Both the position numbers and the translations under genes were made by a program. Positions 7,792 through 17,398 of a stretch of 64,000 nt of DNA are shown here, piece after piece. Location: positions 102,503-166,502 of the forward strand of contig NZ_JAGPYN010000011.1 in the NCBI RefSeq assembly GCF_018069805.1. Direction: 5' to 3'. How positions within the stretch are numbered: the first letter of the stretch is position 1; each line of letters begins with the position of its first letter. The notes below the pieces were generated by a model. The model was not told the DNA's origin. It saw only the letters and a list, made by a program, of their open reading frames with translations, and ran no database searches. The stretch comes from Pseudoalteromonas ostreae. Lineage in GTDB: Bacteria > Pseudomonadota > Gammaproteobacteria > Enterobacterales > Alteromonadaceae.

Positions 7792-10700
7792 ATGAAACGT
7801 ATGCTAATCAATGCGACGCAGCAAGAAGAAATGCGCGTAGCACTGGTTGATGGCCAGCGCCTGTATGATTTAGATATCGAAAGCCCGGGTCACGAACAAA
7901 AAAAAGCCAATATTTATAAAGGCAAAATCACACGTATCGAACCGTCATTAGAAGCCGCCTTTGTAGATTACGGCGCTGATCGTCACGGATTCCTTCCTTT
8001 AAAAGAAATAGCCCGTACTTACTTCCCACAAGGTTATACCTTCCACGGTCGCCCGAACATTCGTGACGTGATCAAAGAAGGTCAAGAAGTGATTGTCCAA
8101 GTTGATAAAGAAGAACGTGGCCAAAAAGGCGCGGCACTTACTACCTTTATCAGTGTTGCTGGTAGCTACCTAGTTTTAATGCCTAATAACCCTCGTGCTG
8201 GCGGCATCTCTCGTCGTATTGAAGGGGATGAGCGCACTGAACTTAAAGAAGCTTTAAGCCGTTTAGAACTGCCTAAAGGCATGGGTTTAATCGTGCGTAC
8301 TGCCGGTGTTGGTAAATCATTTGAAGAACTAAACGACGATTTAAAAGCGCTGTTAGTCCACTGGGATGCCATTCAAAAAGCATCCGACAGTGGTAAAGCT
8401 CCGTTTTTGATTCACCAAGAAAGCAACGTAATTTTCCGTGCGATTCGTGATTATTTACGTCGCGATATCGGTGAAATCCTGATTGATAAAGCCCGTGTAT
8501 TTGAAGAAGCTAAAGCGCACATTGAGCGTTTCCGCCCTGACTTCATGAGCCGTGTAAAACTTTATCAAGGTGAAGTACCACTTTTCACTCATTACCAAAT
8601 CGAAAGCCAAATTGAGTCTGCGTTTCAACGTGAAGTACGTTTACCTTCTGGTGGTTCAATTGTTATTGACCCAACTGAAGCACTTACTTCTATCGATATC
8701 AACTCATCTAAAGCCACTAAAGGCGGCGATATCGAAGAAACTGCGCTTAATACCAACTTAGAAGCAGCTGACGAAATTGCTCGCCAATTACGTTTACGCG
8801 ACTTAGGTGGCTTAATCGTTATCGACTTCATTGATATGACACCACCGCGCCATCAACGTGAAGTAGAAAATCGCTTAAAAGACGCTGTTCGTCCAGATCG
8901 TGCCCGTGTACAAATTGGTAAAATTTCGCGTTTTGGTTTACTTGAAATGTCGCGTCAGCGCCTACGCCCTTCACTGGGTGAAGCAAGCCAAGGCCCATGC
9001 CCACGTTGTAGTGGCCAAGGCACAATTCGTTCAAACGAATCGATTGCATTGTCAATCCTACGTTTAATCGAAGAAGAAGCGATTAAAGACAATACTTCAC
9101 AAGTTAATGCCCAAGTGCCTGTTGCAGTGGCCTCATACTTGTTAAATGAGCAACGCCGTAGCGTACACCGTATTGAAAAACGTCACAGCTGTGATGTGGT
9201 GATCATTCCTAATAAACATATGGACACACCACACTACGAAGTGATGCGTTTGCGTAAAGATGAAACCATTGAAGCGGCAAGCTACGAGCAAATTACAGCG
9301 CCAGAGCCTGAAGTGTATGAAACATCAAAAACACCAACAGTTGCAGTACGTGAAGAGCCAGTGCTAAAAGGCGTTGTAATGCCTTCAACACCCGCACCAC
9401 AACAAGCTCAAGCAACACCAGCACCACAAAGTGCTGCAGCACAACCGCAAGTAAGTTTGTTCACTGCTATTGGTAATTGGTTTAAGGCTTTATTTGCAAC
9501 ACCTGCTGAGCAGACTGAAAGCAAACAACAGCAACAAAAACCAGCGAGTGAATCTCGCAATAATCAACGTCGTAATAACGAGGGTGATACGCGTCGTCGT
9601 AATAACCAACGTCGTCGTAATAATAATTCACGCACTAAACCACAAAACGAGCGTACCGAGCGCGTAGCTGAAGAAACACCAGCAGCTACGACAGCAAATA
9701 ACGAGCAACAGGAAAGAAACGAAAATCGCAATAAGCGTCGTCGTAATCCTAACTCTCGTAAACGCAACGACACGCGTAACGATGACAGCAAAGTTGTAGC
9801 AGAGAAAACCGAAGCAAAAGCTGACGTTAAAGACACTGCAGCAGCTAAAGATGTCGCTGTTGAAGCAACTGAGCAAAAGCCTAAAGTACGTCGTCAACGC
9901 CGTAACTTACGTAAAAAAGTTCGCCTGCAAGATGAAAACGCCCAACAAGCAGTTGCAACAAACAATGACGCTGAACAGCAAGCTACTCCAGTTGTTGAGG
10001 AAAAACCAGCAAAGCCAGTTGTAGCAAAACAGGAAGAAGTGAAAGCCCCTGTTGAGACTACTTCAGTTGAAGCTGCAGCTGCTGAAACAACGGTTACTGA
10101 AGCATCTGAGCAAAAAGCTGAGCAGACAGCACCAAGCGAGCAAGAAGCAGTAACATCGGATGAAGAGCAAGGCCAAACGCGAACTCGTTCACGTCGTTCT
10201 CCACGTCATTTACGTGCTGCTGGACAACGCCGTCGTCGCCCTGAGGGTGAAGAAGCTACGCCAACGCAAGGTACACAACCGCCAGCATTTATTCCAGTTG
10301 CTGATCAAGCCGCTGCTGAATATGAAGCTGAATTAAAAGCCAAGCAAAATAAGCAAGTTGAAGAAAAACCTGCTGCTGAAGCAACTGAAGAAGTGGTTGA
10401 ACAAACGCCAGTTGCTGCTGAACCTGCTCCAGAAGTGGTTGAACAAGCACCTGTTGCTGCTGAACCAACTGAAGAAGTCATTGAACAAGCGCCAATTACT
10501 ACTGAACCAGCTGAAGAAGTGGTTGAACAAGCGCCTGTTGCTGCAGAACCAACTGAAGAAGTGGTTGAACAAGCACCTGTTGCTGCTGAACCAGCTGAAG
10601 AAGTGGTTGAACAAGCACCTGTTGCTGCAGAACCTGCTCCAGACGTGGTTGAACAAGCGCCTGTTGTCGCTGAACCTACTCCAGACGTAGTTGAACAAGC

Positions 10701-11286
10701 ACCTGTTGCAGCAGAACCAACTGAAGAAGTGGTTGAACAAGCACCAGTTGCTGCTGAACCTACTCCAGACGTGGTTGAACAAGCACCAGTTGCTGCAGAA
10801 CCAACTGAAGAAGTGATTGAACAAGCACCAGTTGCTGCAGAACCTGCTCCAGACGTGGTTGAACAAGCACCAGTTGCTGCAGAACCTGCTCCAGACGTGG
10901 TTGAACAAGCACCTGTTGTCGCTGAACCTACTCCAGACGTAGTTGAAGACACGCCTGTTGTCGCTGAACCTACTCCAGACGTAGTTGAAGAAGCACCAGT
11001 TGTCGCTGAACCTACTCCAGAAGTAGTTGAAGAAGCTGCACCAGTGGCAGAGCCTAAGCCTGCTACACAACCTGTGACGCATACGAAGACAGTGATCATC
11101 GCAGGTAAAGCAAGTGCACCAATGGCACAACCTACACCAGTTGCAGATAGTGAAGTTGCTCATACACCTAAAGCAATGGCACACGACCAACGTGAAGTTA
11201 TTGCTGATAGTGGCTTACGTGCTGGTTCAATCAGACCTGCAGGTCGTGCAAGCGCTGAAATGACTAAAACCATGAGTGTTGATTAA
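7792..11286 (+). CDS. rne: Ribonuclease E with expanded repeat-rich C-terminal half
   Basis: Essential endonuclease for mRNA decay and rRNA/tRNA processing and scaffold of the degradosome. The 1164-residue protein has an S1 domain and 5' sensor. Catalytic Asp302 and Asp345 and the zinc link CPRC (Cys403, Cys406) are all one less than the E. coli numbers. [18 protein letters not shown] at 554-571 fits the amphipathic membrane-anchor helix. Arg/Asn-rich RNA-binding stretches follow at about 595-720 and 795-830, then sixteen 14-residue acidic repeats (867-1090). ASAPM and ASAEMTK near the end resemble PNPase-binding microdomains (inference). Long antisense frames over the repeats are composition artefacts. 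Confidence 0.98.
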   Translation: MKRMLINATQQEEMRVALVDGQRLYDLDIESPGHEQKKANIYKGKITRIEPSLEAAFVDYGADRHGFLPLKEIARTYFPQGYTFHGRPNIRDVIKEGQEVIVQVDKEERGQKGAALTTFISVAGSYLVLMPNNPRAGGISRRIEGDERTELKEALSRLELPKGMGLIVRTAGVGKSFEELNDDLKALLVHWDAIQKASDSGKAPFLIHQESNVIFRAIRDYLRRDIGEILIDKARVFEEAKAHIERFRPDFMSRVKLYQGEVPLFTHYQIESQIESAFQREVRLPSGGSIVIDPTEALTSIDINSSKATKGGDIEETALNTNLEAADEIARQLRLRDLGGLIVIDFIDMTPPRHQREVENRLKDAVRPDRARVQIGKISRFGLLEMSRQRLRPSLGEASQGPCPRCSGQGTIRSNESIALSILRLIEEEAIKDNTSQVNAQVPVAVASYLLNEQRRSVHRIEKRHSCDVVIIPNKHMDTPHYEVMRLRKDETIEAASYEQITAPEPEVYETSKTPTVAVREEPVLKGVVMPSTPAPQQAQATPAPQSAAAQPQVSLFTAIGNWFKALFATPAEQTESKQQQQKPASESRNNQRRNNEGDTRRRNNQRRRNNNSRTKPQNERTERVAEETPAATTANNEQQERNENRNKRRRNPNSRKRNDTRNDDSKVVAEKTEAKADVKDTAAAKDVAVEATEQKPKVRRQRRNLRKKVRLQDENAQQAVATNNDAEQQATPVVEEKPAKPVVAKQEEVKAPVETTSVEAAAAETTVTEASEQKAEQTAPSEQEAVTSDEEQGQTRTRSRRSPRHLRAAGQRRRRPEGEEATPTQGTQPPAFIPVADQAAAEYEAELKAKQNKQVEEKPAAEATEEVVEQTPVAAEPAPEVVEQAPVAAEPTEEVIEQAPITTEPAEEVVEQAPVAAEPTEEVVEQAPVAAEPAEEVVEQAPVAAEPAPDVVEQAPVVAEPTPDVVEQAPVAAEPTEEVVEQAPVAAEPTPDVVEQAPVAAEPTEEVIEQAPVAAEPAPDVVEQAPVAAEPAPDVVEQAPVVAEPTPDVVEDTPVVAEPTPDVVEEAPVVAEPTPEVVEEAAPVAEPKPATQPVTHTKTVIIAGKASAPMAQPTPVADSEVAHTPKAMAHDQREVIADSGLRAGSIRPAGRASAEMTKTMSVD
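10390..11061 (+). repeat. Sixteen in-frame 42-bp repeats in rne
   Basis: Sixteen units of 14 codons with consensus [14 protein letters not shown], varying mostly at E/D in position 1 and at the last two residues (AP, TP, TE, AE). No spacers and no frame breaks. DNA identity between neighbouring units is high, which fits expansion by slippage or recombination. The encoded segment is acidic and Pro/Ala-rich, likely disordered. Confidence 0.95.
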
Positions 11287-11309
11287 CACTCTGGCTTTAG
11301 CCAAAAATA

Positions 11310-11345
11310 AAAAGCCGCGTTAATTCTCATTAACGCGGCTTTTTT
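11310..11345. terminator. Bidirectional terminator between rne and the 11.4 kb genes
   Basis: AGCCGCGTTAAT / ATTAACGCGGCT is a perfect 12-bp stem with a TCTC loop, followed by T5 on the plus strand and preceded by an A-rich run that gives Us on the minus strand. Confidence 0.9.
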
Positions 11346-11422
11346 AATAGTAGTCAAAGGCTTAATTTATTTTACCCAGCTTATTTATCAACAATTTTTA
11401 AGGAGCTATTGTTCAGGTTGAA

Positions 11423-11785
11423 TTAGTTTTCCGGAGGGAAAAATTTCCAAATTTTAAACCCAAGAATATTTTTGCACCATTCTTCAAAAAGGTAGCTTGA
11501 TTCTCCTGTGGTGAATTTTAATGGTAGTGGGTAAGTACGAATATTCTTATTAATAATCAAATCAGTGAATTCAACAAAGAAGTTATCTTTTGAATCTGTA
11601 TAAAGTTTAAGTGCATCAAATTTTCTTTTAATGCATGTTTCTTTCAATTGACCCTTCTCGATTATAGTGCAAACATCGATAAAAAATGTGACTTCACACT
11701 CCCCTTGCCACATTAGTTTAGGTGATTGTCTATAGCAACGTTGTGTAAACGAATACTTAGTTTCACCTGTTACCGAAAAAACCAT
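11423..11785 (-). CDS. Hypothetical protein, tandem paralogue B
   Basis: Not recognised. It has 120 residues, no signal peptide and no membrane segment. It aligns by eye with the upstream gene over most of its length: SFT, a cysteine, FIDVC against FIEVC, CIKRK against CINRK, then an aromatic stretch and IRTY against IRVF, so the two look like diverged duplicates. The alternation of short beta-like stretches with a basic CI(K/N)RK and a later IR(T/V)(Y/F) faintly recalls WYL-type domains; that is a guess. It overlaps the upstream gene by 16 bases and lacks its own clear ribosome site, so translation is probably coupled. Confidence 0.7.
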   Translation of the reverse strand: MVFSVTGETKYSFTQRCYRQSPKLMWQGECEVTFFIDVCTIIEKGQLKETCIKRKFDALKLYTDSKDNFFVEFTDLIINKNIRTYPLPLKFTTGESSYLFEEWCKNILGFKIWKFFPPEN

Positions 11786-12075
11786 TGTGAAATGACTTGA
11801 AGCTGTCCGTCAATTTCATACTCAGGCATTAACAACTCAAAAACTCGAATATCTTTTAGTTCTTTGCAAAAACCTCTGAAGTACAAATTACCATCATGAT
11901 TCGCTAGTAACTGCTTCATTGTTGCTTTTCGGTTTATACAGTGCTGCACCCCATTATGATTACACACTTCGATAAAACTAATTGAATGTTTTAACTCACA
12001 CACAACAAACAACCCCTCAGTGAAGGAAGTATAATCATGCGGAAACATATATTGTTTTTTCTTTCTCCAAAACAT
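11770..12075 (-). CDS. Hypothetical protein, tandem paralogue A
   Basis: Not recognised. It has 101 residues starting MFWRKKKQYMFPHDY, with AAGGA ten bases upstream. The core SFIEVCNHNGVQHCINRK and GNLYFRGFCKELKDIRVF parallels the next gene. It is the first of a two-gene unit with its own promoter, ending at the bidirectional terminator shared with rne. There is no transmembrane segment. Function is unknown. Confidence 0.7.
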   Translation of the reverse strand: MFWRKKKQYMFPHDYTSFTEGLFVVCELKHSISFIEVCNHNGVQHCINRKATMKQLLANHDGNLYFRGFCKELKDIRVFELLMPEYEIDGQLQVISQWFFR

Positions 12076-12106
12076 CTAGCTGTGTCCTTAAGCTAATCAT
12101 TTTAAT

Positions 12107-12135
12107 TTTATAAATTTTGATCTATAGAAAACCAA
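12107..12135 (-). promoter_or_regulatory. Candidate promoter for the tandem paralogue pair
   Basis: Minus strand TTGGTT, 17 bases, TATAAA, giving a leader of about 25 bases to the ATG at 12075. Confidence 0.5.
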
Positions 12136-12150
12136 CAATCACAAGTAAGC

Positions 12151-12180
12151 AAAAAAAAAGCGCGGTGTAAACACCACGCT
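12151..12180 (-). terminator. Terminator after yejK
   Basis: On the minus strand AGCGTGGTGT / ACACCGCGCT forms a 10-bp stem (one G-U pair) followed by a run of Us (12158-12151). It sits 59 bases after the yejK stop. Confidence 0.85.
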
Positions 12181-12239
12181 TTCAACTAACTCAAATCTGC
12201 TTAAACTTACCACTTATAGCTTAAGTTTAAACTGATGGC

Positions 12240-13253
12240 TTAGTCTTCACTTTCCATAAATCGTTGCAATTGATCTTTAAGGTTCGGCGGTATGCCTTTA
12301 ATAACTAACGTATCAGTGGCCTCGTTGTACATTACCCGTTCGCCTAAGTGTTTACGTTCAAAGCTGATGCTCACGCCGCCACCAAGTCCGGAGAATTTAA
12401 CCATGCTGGTGACGGTTTTTTTATCGACCGGGAATGATTCTTCTAGGTCATAGCTTTGCTCTTTGCAAAAGCTTTCAAATGGGTTGTCGTCACCTTTGGT
12501 GAGCGTTGCTGATAATTCGCCAACGTTGGCATCTTCGCCGGTGGTGACGCAGTCATTACAGTAATCAAACACTTGTTTACGTAAGTCGTCTTTTTCAGAT
12601 TTATCAAATTGTTGCTCTGATAAATAATCTTCCACAGCATTAAGCATCACTTGGCTTTGCTGTTTTGGATCGATACCTTCTTCACAACCTAAAAAGTCTA
12701 AGAAGAAATCAGCAACTTTGCGCCCTGCTCGGCCTTTAATAAAGGAGATATAACGATTGTCTTCTGCTTGAGTGTCCCACGCAGTTAAATCAATGCGTGC
12801 GGCTAGTTGCATGCGGGAAATATCTAAATGGCGTGACGAGGCTAAATCAAGCTCAGAGGTAATTGAGTAATGCTCTTTGATGTTGATCATTGCAATCAGC
12901 ATATAATCAGTTGCTACATATTGATAATGACAAAATACTAAATAGCCAGTTTCGTTAAACGCATACTTATCAAGTTCCTCTTTAAGTACTGCTGAAGCTT
13001 GCTCTGTCATGTGCCAAAAGCCAAGCTCGCTATTGCGGTAACTTTGCATGGCTGATGCAACTACAGAGTTTTTATCGCCACTAAAAGCACAGTACCCTTT
13101 ACCGGGTTTACCGTTGTATGCGTGATGAAGTTGCTCGATGAATACAGCGACTTTATCATTCACTGCCATTTCGTCATTGCGCAAATGAATTTGCGTATCG
13201 TCGTCTTTTTTGTCTACATAATGAACGACTAACTTTTTAACATCTATTGCCAT
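12240..13253 (-). CDS. yejK: Nucleoid-associated protein YejK/NdpA
   Basis: NdpA family, nucleoid-associated in E. coli. The 337 residues carry the family pattern MAIDVKKLVVHYVDK at the start, GYCAFSGD, and YISFIKGRAGRKVADFFLDFLGCEEGID in the middle. It is divergent from yejL and yejM, the same trio as in E. coli. It ends in a strong terminator. Confidence 0.94.
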   Translation of the reverse strand: MAIDVKKLVVHYVDKKDDDTQIHLRNDEMAVNDKVAVFIEQLHHAYNGKPGKGYCAFSGDKNSVVASAMQSYRNSELGFWHMTEQASAVLKEELDKYAFNETGYLVFCHYQYVATDYMLIAMINIKEHYSITSELDLASSRHLDISRMQLAARIDLTAWDTQAEDNRYISFIKGRAGRKVADFFLDFLGCEEGIDPKQQSQVMLNAVEDYLSEQQFDKSEKDDLRKQVFDYCNDCVTTGEDANVGELSATLTKGDDNPFESFCKEQSYDLEESFPVDKKTVTSMVKFSGLGGGVSISFERKHLGERVMYNEATDTLVIKGIPPNLKDQLQRFMESED

Positions 13254-13315
13254 CTTTGTTTTTCACGCCTCTGGTGTTAAAATGTGAGAATATAACTCTT
13301 TTATTGAACCAACTG

Positions 13316-13528
13316 ATGCCAATCTTATCAAAATATTCTAATGATGAAGTAGAACAAATCGTCGATCAGCTCATTGATGTGTTAACTAAGCACAATGCGC
13401 CGGTTGATTTAAGTCTTATGTGTTTAGGAAATTCTATCACGCATATCTTAAAAGAGCATGTACCAACAGGGAAAAGACAAGCGGTTGCAGACAATTTTGC
13501 TAAAGCACTTGCGCAATCGGTTAAATAG
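13316..13528 (+). CDS. yejL: YejL (UPF0352)
   Basis: Small cytoplasmic protein of unknown role, always next to yejK and yejM. The family start MPILSKYSNDEVEQIVDQL aligns with E. coli MPQISRYSDEQVEQLLAEL, so I set the start at 13316, not at the further-upstream in-frame start. The 70 residues include APVDLSLMCLGNSITHIL. It is 5 bases from yejM. Confidence 0.93.
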   Translation: MPILSKYSNDEVEQIVDQLIDVLTKHNAPVDLSLMCLGNSITHILKEHVPTGKRQAVADNFAKALAQSVK

Positions 13529-13533
13529 ACTTT

Positions 13534-15030
13534 ATGAATTTATCGCAGCACAATCAATTTTCGTCTAAAGCGAGTCAATTATTAAGTTGGGGGCATTTGT
13601 TTACTTTTGCCAATATCGGCTTAGTGTTACTTATAAGTTTAAGTTACTTATTTGCTGACTCTCCCCCAACCAGCTTTATGGGTATGCTTTATATGCTAGT
13701 AACGTGGCTTAGTCACACTAGCTTTATTACCTTTATTGCCTTTGTGCTGACGGTATTTCCGCTAAGTTTAATATTTCCTTATCCGCGTCATATCCGCGGT
13801 ATGGCAGCAATACTTGCCACCTGTGGTGCATCACTATTGACGCTTGATGCCTATGTGTATTTTAATTTAGGCTACCATTTAAGTAGCTCTGCGCTACCTG
13901 AGATTATTACCTTATTATGGTATCGCTTAACTAGTTCTCCAGCATTGACAACCCTACTGGCTGGCGGAATTGTGATGCTTATTTTTGCGTTCCAATTATT
14001 AGCAAGTAACTATACATGGCACCATTTAGCCCGCTTAAAACAGTATAAATTTGCTCGTTACGCCAGCTCATTGTTATTGGTTTGTTTTGCGATGAGTCAC
14101 AGTATTCATATTTGGGCTGATGCAAATTTGAAGTTTGATATCACAAAGCAAGATAATGTCTTACCCTTGTCTTACCCAACGACCGCAAAAAGTTTACTCG
14201 CAAAAAATGATTTACTTGATCTTGAAAGTTACGAGCAAGCACATAACGTAAAGGTTAATACACTAAATGTAGATTACACAGCTCCCACACCACTGGCTCG
14301 CTGTGAAAACTATACTGCGACGACAGTCGATATTTTAGTGTTTAGCTCTGCATCTGCGTTAACAAGTTTTGCAAAACAGTACCAATTTTTAAATAAAACC
14401 GAGCAGTTTTTGCAGCCCGTTCATCATCAAGATGTACTATTTAGCTTGCTATACGGTTTACCTGCTTACTACAAGTCAGCCTTAATGGCTGAGCAAACAT
14501 TGCCAGTGTGGCAAAGTAATCGCCGTAGCCTAAGTGTCAGTGGCTTTGATGATTTTAACTATATCAATAGTACAACTGCGGGGAATGCAGCAATTCGTAT
14601 CATTAACGCCGATGAAAACACCGCGCTTCGCGAAGGAGTAAACCAAGTATTTGCATTTAGTTTAGCCGATGTTGATCATGGTATTGTAAGTGCTTCATCG
14701 CTATATAGCACAGATAGAGAAGTAACCCGTATTGAAGGCTTGATCCAGCCAAGCGATTTAATTGCCACAAGCGTTGGTCAATATTTGAACTGCGCTGAAC
14801 TCGCAAAACAAAGCATGCTAGGTGTTAATCTGTATAACAAAAAAGGCGATATGGGCGTTAATTATTCACAAGGCGTATTTATTGCCTATAAGAAAGACCG
14901 CATTACATTAATTGATTCTGATGGTAATTATAAAAATATCTCTGCTGCACAAGGCTTTTCAATAGAGCAAGGTTTAGATATTCCGTTTTTAGCGCAAAGC
15001 ATTAAAAAGCTCAAAACCTTTACCGAATAA
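13534..15030 (+). CDS. yejM: YejM/PbgA-like inner-membrane protein with reduced periplasmic domain
   Basis: In E. coli YejM (PbgA, LapC) senses LPS and protects LapB to tune LpxC. The N-terminal half is a DUF3413 membrane domain with about five helices (residues 20-205). The C-terminal part should be a sulfatase-fold domain, but the protein is 498 residues against 586 in E. coli. The first strand VDILVFSSASALTSF lacks the usual DGLR-like motif, and the stretch matching the GHLQVPLVIHWPG region of E. coli is missing. The extreme C-terminus (ITLIDSDGNYKNI) still aligns. It follows yejL by 5 bases. Membrane anchoring is secure; the role of the reduced domain is inferred. Confidence 0.82.
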   Translation: MNLSQHNQFSSKASQLLSWGHLFTFANIGLVLLISLSYLFADSPPTSFMGMLYMLVTWLSHTSFITFIAFVLTVFPLSLIFPYPRHIRGMAAILATCGASLLTLDAYVYFNLGYHLSSSALPEIITLLWYRLTSSPALTTLLAGGIVMLIFAFQLLASNYTWHHLARLKQYKFARYASSLLLVCFAMSHSIHIWADANLKFDITKQDNVLPLSYPTTAKSLLAKNDLLDLESYEQAHNVKVNTLNVDYTAPTPLARCENYTATTVDILVFSSASALTSFAKQYQFLNKTEQFLQPVHHQDVLFSLLYGLPAYYKSALMAEQTLPVWQSNRRSLSVSGFDDFNYINSTTAGNAAIRIINADENTALREGVNQVFAFSLADVDHGIVSASSLYSTDREVTRIEGLIQPSDLIATSVGQYLNCAELAKQSMLGVNLYNKKGDMGVNYSQGVFIAYKKDRITLIDSDGNYKNISAAQGFSIEQGLDIPFLAQSIKKLKTFTE

Positions 15031-15047
15031 CTGCCACTGGCGATTTA

Positions 15048-15093
15048 CCCTAGTTAGGTTATAGTTTTATATTTAATTATGCCCTAACTAGGG
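15048..15093 (+). promoter_or_regulatory. 11-bp inverted repeat before the DUF4124 gene
   Basis: CCCTAGTTAGG and CCTAACTAGGG are perfect arms 24 bases apart. The right arm directly abuts the AAGG ribosome site of the gene at 15106. A possible promoter (TTACCC, 17 bases, TATATT) starts at the left arm and has its -10 in the loop, so the repeat could be an operator or an RNA hairpin. Confidence 0.5.
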
Positions 15094-15105
15094 AAGGCTA
15101 GCGTA

Positions 15106-15582
15106 ATGAAACCGTGTATCCTTTTCGTTATTTTTATTAATTTGCTCTTCGTTGCTGATCCGGCGGCCTCTGCCGATCAATATTATAAGTGCGTAACCGA
15201 CAAAGGCACTACTTTTAGCCAATTTCCCTGTGGCAGGCAGGCAACCCAACATAAAATAGCGGTGTCGCCTAACGTTATCTCAGCCAATATAAATCATGTT
15301 AAAGTGCTTAATTCCCTTGAGCGTGAGCAAATCATTCGCAATCTCAACGCTGAGATCCGCAGCGTTAAATATAAGCTCGCCATTTTGAGTCGTGACCGTG
15401 ATCGCGCTGAATACGAGCAACTGCAACGGCTAAATCGTTTAATGAGCGATGACGATAAAAAAAAGCTTAGCAAAGAGATAAAAAAGCAGCTAAAAGTGAT
15501 CAATAAAACGTTTGCCAAAAACACTAAAAAAACGAATAAACACCTCTCCTCACTAGAAAAAAAACTGAAACGCTATGAATAA
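15106..15582 (+). CDS. Secreted DUF4124-domain protein with coiled coil
   Basis: Exported protein of unknown role. A signal peptide (residues 1-22, cleavage after AASA) is followed by a DUF4124-like segment QYYKCVTDKGTTFSQFPCG (residues 24-43). The rest is strongly charged helix with long Lys/Glu/Arg heptad-like runs (75-158), probably a coiled coil. The two cysteines in the DUF4124 part may form a disulfide. It stands alone between yejM and aceK. Confidence 0.75.
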   Translation: MKPCILFVIFINLLFVADPAASADQYYKCVTDKGTTFSQFPCGRQATQHKIAVSPNVISANINHVKVLNSLEREQIIRNLNAEIRSVKYKLAILSRDRDRAEYEQLQRLNRLMSDDDKKKLSKEIKKQLKVINKTFAKNTKKTNKHLSSLEKKLKRYE

Positions 15583-15622
15583 GCTATTGGGTTTTACCTG
15601 TATTTAGCATACTCTTAACAAG

Positions 15623-15642
15623 TGTAGAGCATATACTCTACA
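15623..15642. promoter_or_regulatory. Operator-like inverted repeat upstream of aceK
   Basis: TGTAGAG, 6 bases, CTCTACA: perfect 7-bp arms 22 bases before the aceK start. The regulator is not identified; the downstream LysR gene is one candidate. Confidence 0.4.
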
Positions 15643-15664
15643 GGTCATTTTGGAGTACCCGTTT

Positions 15665-17383
15665 ATGCAACCACAAAACATCGCCGAGCTAATTCTAAAT
15701 GGTTTTAAAAAGCATTATAAATTATTTCAGCAGATCACCGCACAAGCACCTTTGGCATTTGCAAATAAAAATTGGACAAAGATGCACGATATTAGTCGCT
15801 TGCGGATAAGCTATTATGATGAACGGGTCAACGAAACCACCCAGCAGCTACAAAATCAGCAATTAGCCAATCAACTTGATGAATCACTCTGGCTGCAAAC
15901 AAAACAAATCTACCAACACTTTTTAACGTTTCATCCGCAAGCCGAGTTAGCCGAAACATTTTATAACTCGGTATTTTGCCGCTTATTTCATCGTCGTTAT
16001 TTTAATAATAATTTTATTTTTGTAAAAGCCACCTTGGCAGATGCACCCGCTTTACCGATTGAAGCTGAATACCGTAGTTATTTTCCGGTCGTAGATGGAT
16101 TAAAGCCAACCATCCGAAAAATAATTAATCAATTTGATTTTAAAGCCGACTTTGTTAATTTAGAGCGCGATATACGACTTTTAGTAAAAGCGTTTTATAA
16201 ACAAGCGCCCGACACCCATCACCGCGCATGGCAAATGCGTTTTGATATTTTGCAAACGCCTTTTTATCGCAATAAAGCCGCGTATATTGTTGGTCGTGTA
16301 GTTTCGCAAAGTGGCGTACAACCCTTTATTATTGCCGTATTGCATCATCAAGATGAAGGTCTTTATTTAGATGCGCTACTGACTAACTCATCGCAAATGC
16401 GAGTTATTTTTGGCTTTGCCCGCGCTTATTTTATGGTTGAAACCCACGCCCCTTCGGCATTAGTTCGGTTTTTAAACCAACTGATGCCCAATAAAACGAT
16501 TGCGGAACTCTACAACGCTATTGGTTTTCATAAACAAGGCAAAACGGAATTCTACCGTGAGTTTTTAACCCATTTACAACGCTCTACTGATGATTTTATC
16601 GTAGCCCCTGGCACACCAGGCATGGTGATGATGGTATTTACCCTACCTTCATTTGATTATGTATTTAAAATAATTAAAGACAAATTTGGTGAAAGCAAAC
16701 CATTTGGTCGCGATACCGTACTCAAACGCTACCAATTAGTTAAAAGCCATGACCGCGTTGGTCGTATGGCCGATACCATAGAGTATTCTAACGTCGTATT
16801 CCCTGTTGCGCGTTTTACCGCTACATTGCTTGCACAGCTTAAACAAACTATTGATTCATCAATGATCATCGAAGGCGATTTACTGATCATCAAACATATG
16901 TATATTGAGCGACGCATGACGCCTCTAAATTTATATTTAGAAAAAGCCAATACTGAAGATGCCGCTGTTGCCATTGCAGAGTACGGTCAAGCACTCAAGG
17001 AAATGATCGCCGTTAATATTTTCCCAGGCGATATGTTGCTTAAAAACTTTGGGGTCAGTAAACACAAACGCATTATTTTTTATGATTATGATGAAGTGCA
17101 ATACTTAACAGATATGAACTTTAGGGCACTGCCTAAAGCAAAAAGTTATGATGACTACTTAACTAATGAGCAAAGTTACTCTGTGGCACCACAAGATGTA
17201 TTTCCAGAGCAGTTATGCACTTTTGTAATGCCAAACCCGCACTACAAAGCTGTTTTCAGCCAAACACATCCAGAACTATTAGACGTCGCATTTTGGCAGC
17301 AAGCGCAACGAAATATAAAAGCAGGGGTCGTTAGCCATATCTACCCTTATCCAGCTACGCAGCGTTTTATCCATCAATGGTAG
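15665..17383 (+). CDS. aceK: Isocitrate dehydrogenase kinase/phosphatase
   Basis: Bifunctional enzyme that phosphorylates and dephosphorylates isocitrate dehydrogenase to switch carbon between the TCA cycle and the glyoxylate shunt. I chose ATG 15665, which has TGGAG nine bases upstream, over an in-frame TTG at 15650. From there the 572 residues carry the ATP loop APGTPGMV (314-321), Lys335, Asp370 (GRMADT), Asp456 (FPGDMLLKNFGV) and Asp474 (YDYDEV), each one less than in E. coli. No aceA or aceB is adjacent. A LysR gene follows after 15 bases, probably in the same transcript. Confidence 0.96.
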   Translation: MQPQNIAELILNGFKKHYKLFQQITAQAPLAFANKNWTKMHDISRLRISYYDERVNETTQQLQNQQLANQLDESLWLQTKQIYQHFLTFHPQAELAETFYNSVFCRLFHRRYFNNNFIFVKATLADAPALPIEAEYRSYFPVVDGLKPTIRKIINQFDFKADFVNLERDIRLLVKAFYKQAPDTHHRAWQMRFDILQTPFYRNKAAYIVGRVVSQSGVQPFIIAVLHHQDEGLYLDALLTNSSQMRVIFGFARAYFMVETHAPSALVRFLNQLMPNKTIAELYNAIGFHKQGKTEFYREFLTHLQRSTDDFIVAPGTPGMVMMVFTLPSFDYVFKIIKDKFGESKPFGRDTVLKRYQLVKSHDRVGRMADTIEYSNVVFPVARFTATLLAQLKQTIDSSMIIEGDLLIIKHMYIERRMTPLNLYLEKANTEDAAVAIAEYGQALKEMIAVNIFPGDMLLKNFGVSKHKRIIFYDYDEVQYLTDMNFRALPKAKSYDDYLTNEQSYSVAPQDVFPEQLCTFVMPNPHYKAVFSQTHPELLDVAFWQQAQRNIKAGVVSHIYPYPATQRFIHQW

Positions 17384-17398
17384 ACGAAAGGACACACT

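Noticed and set aside
10390..11061. Regular direct repeats resembling a CRISPR array
   Set aside because: The units are contiguous without spacers and stay in frame inside rne.
10305..11190. Long antisense reading frames (264 and 285 codons) over the rne repeats
   Set aside because: They are low-complexity repeats of the sense repeat read backwards, with no ribosome site and no recognisable protein; they follow from the 42-bp unit length.
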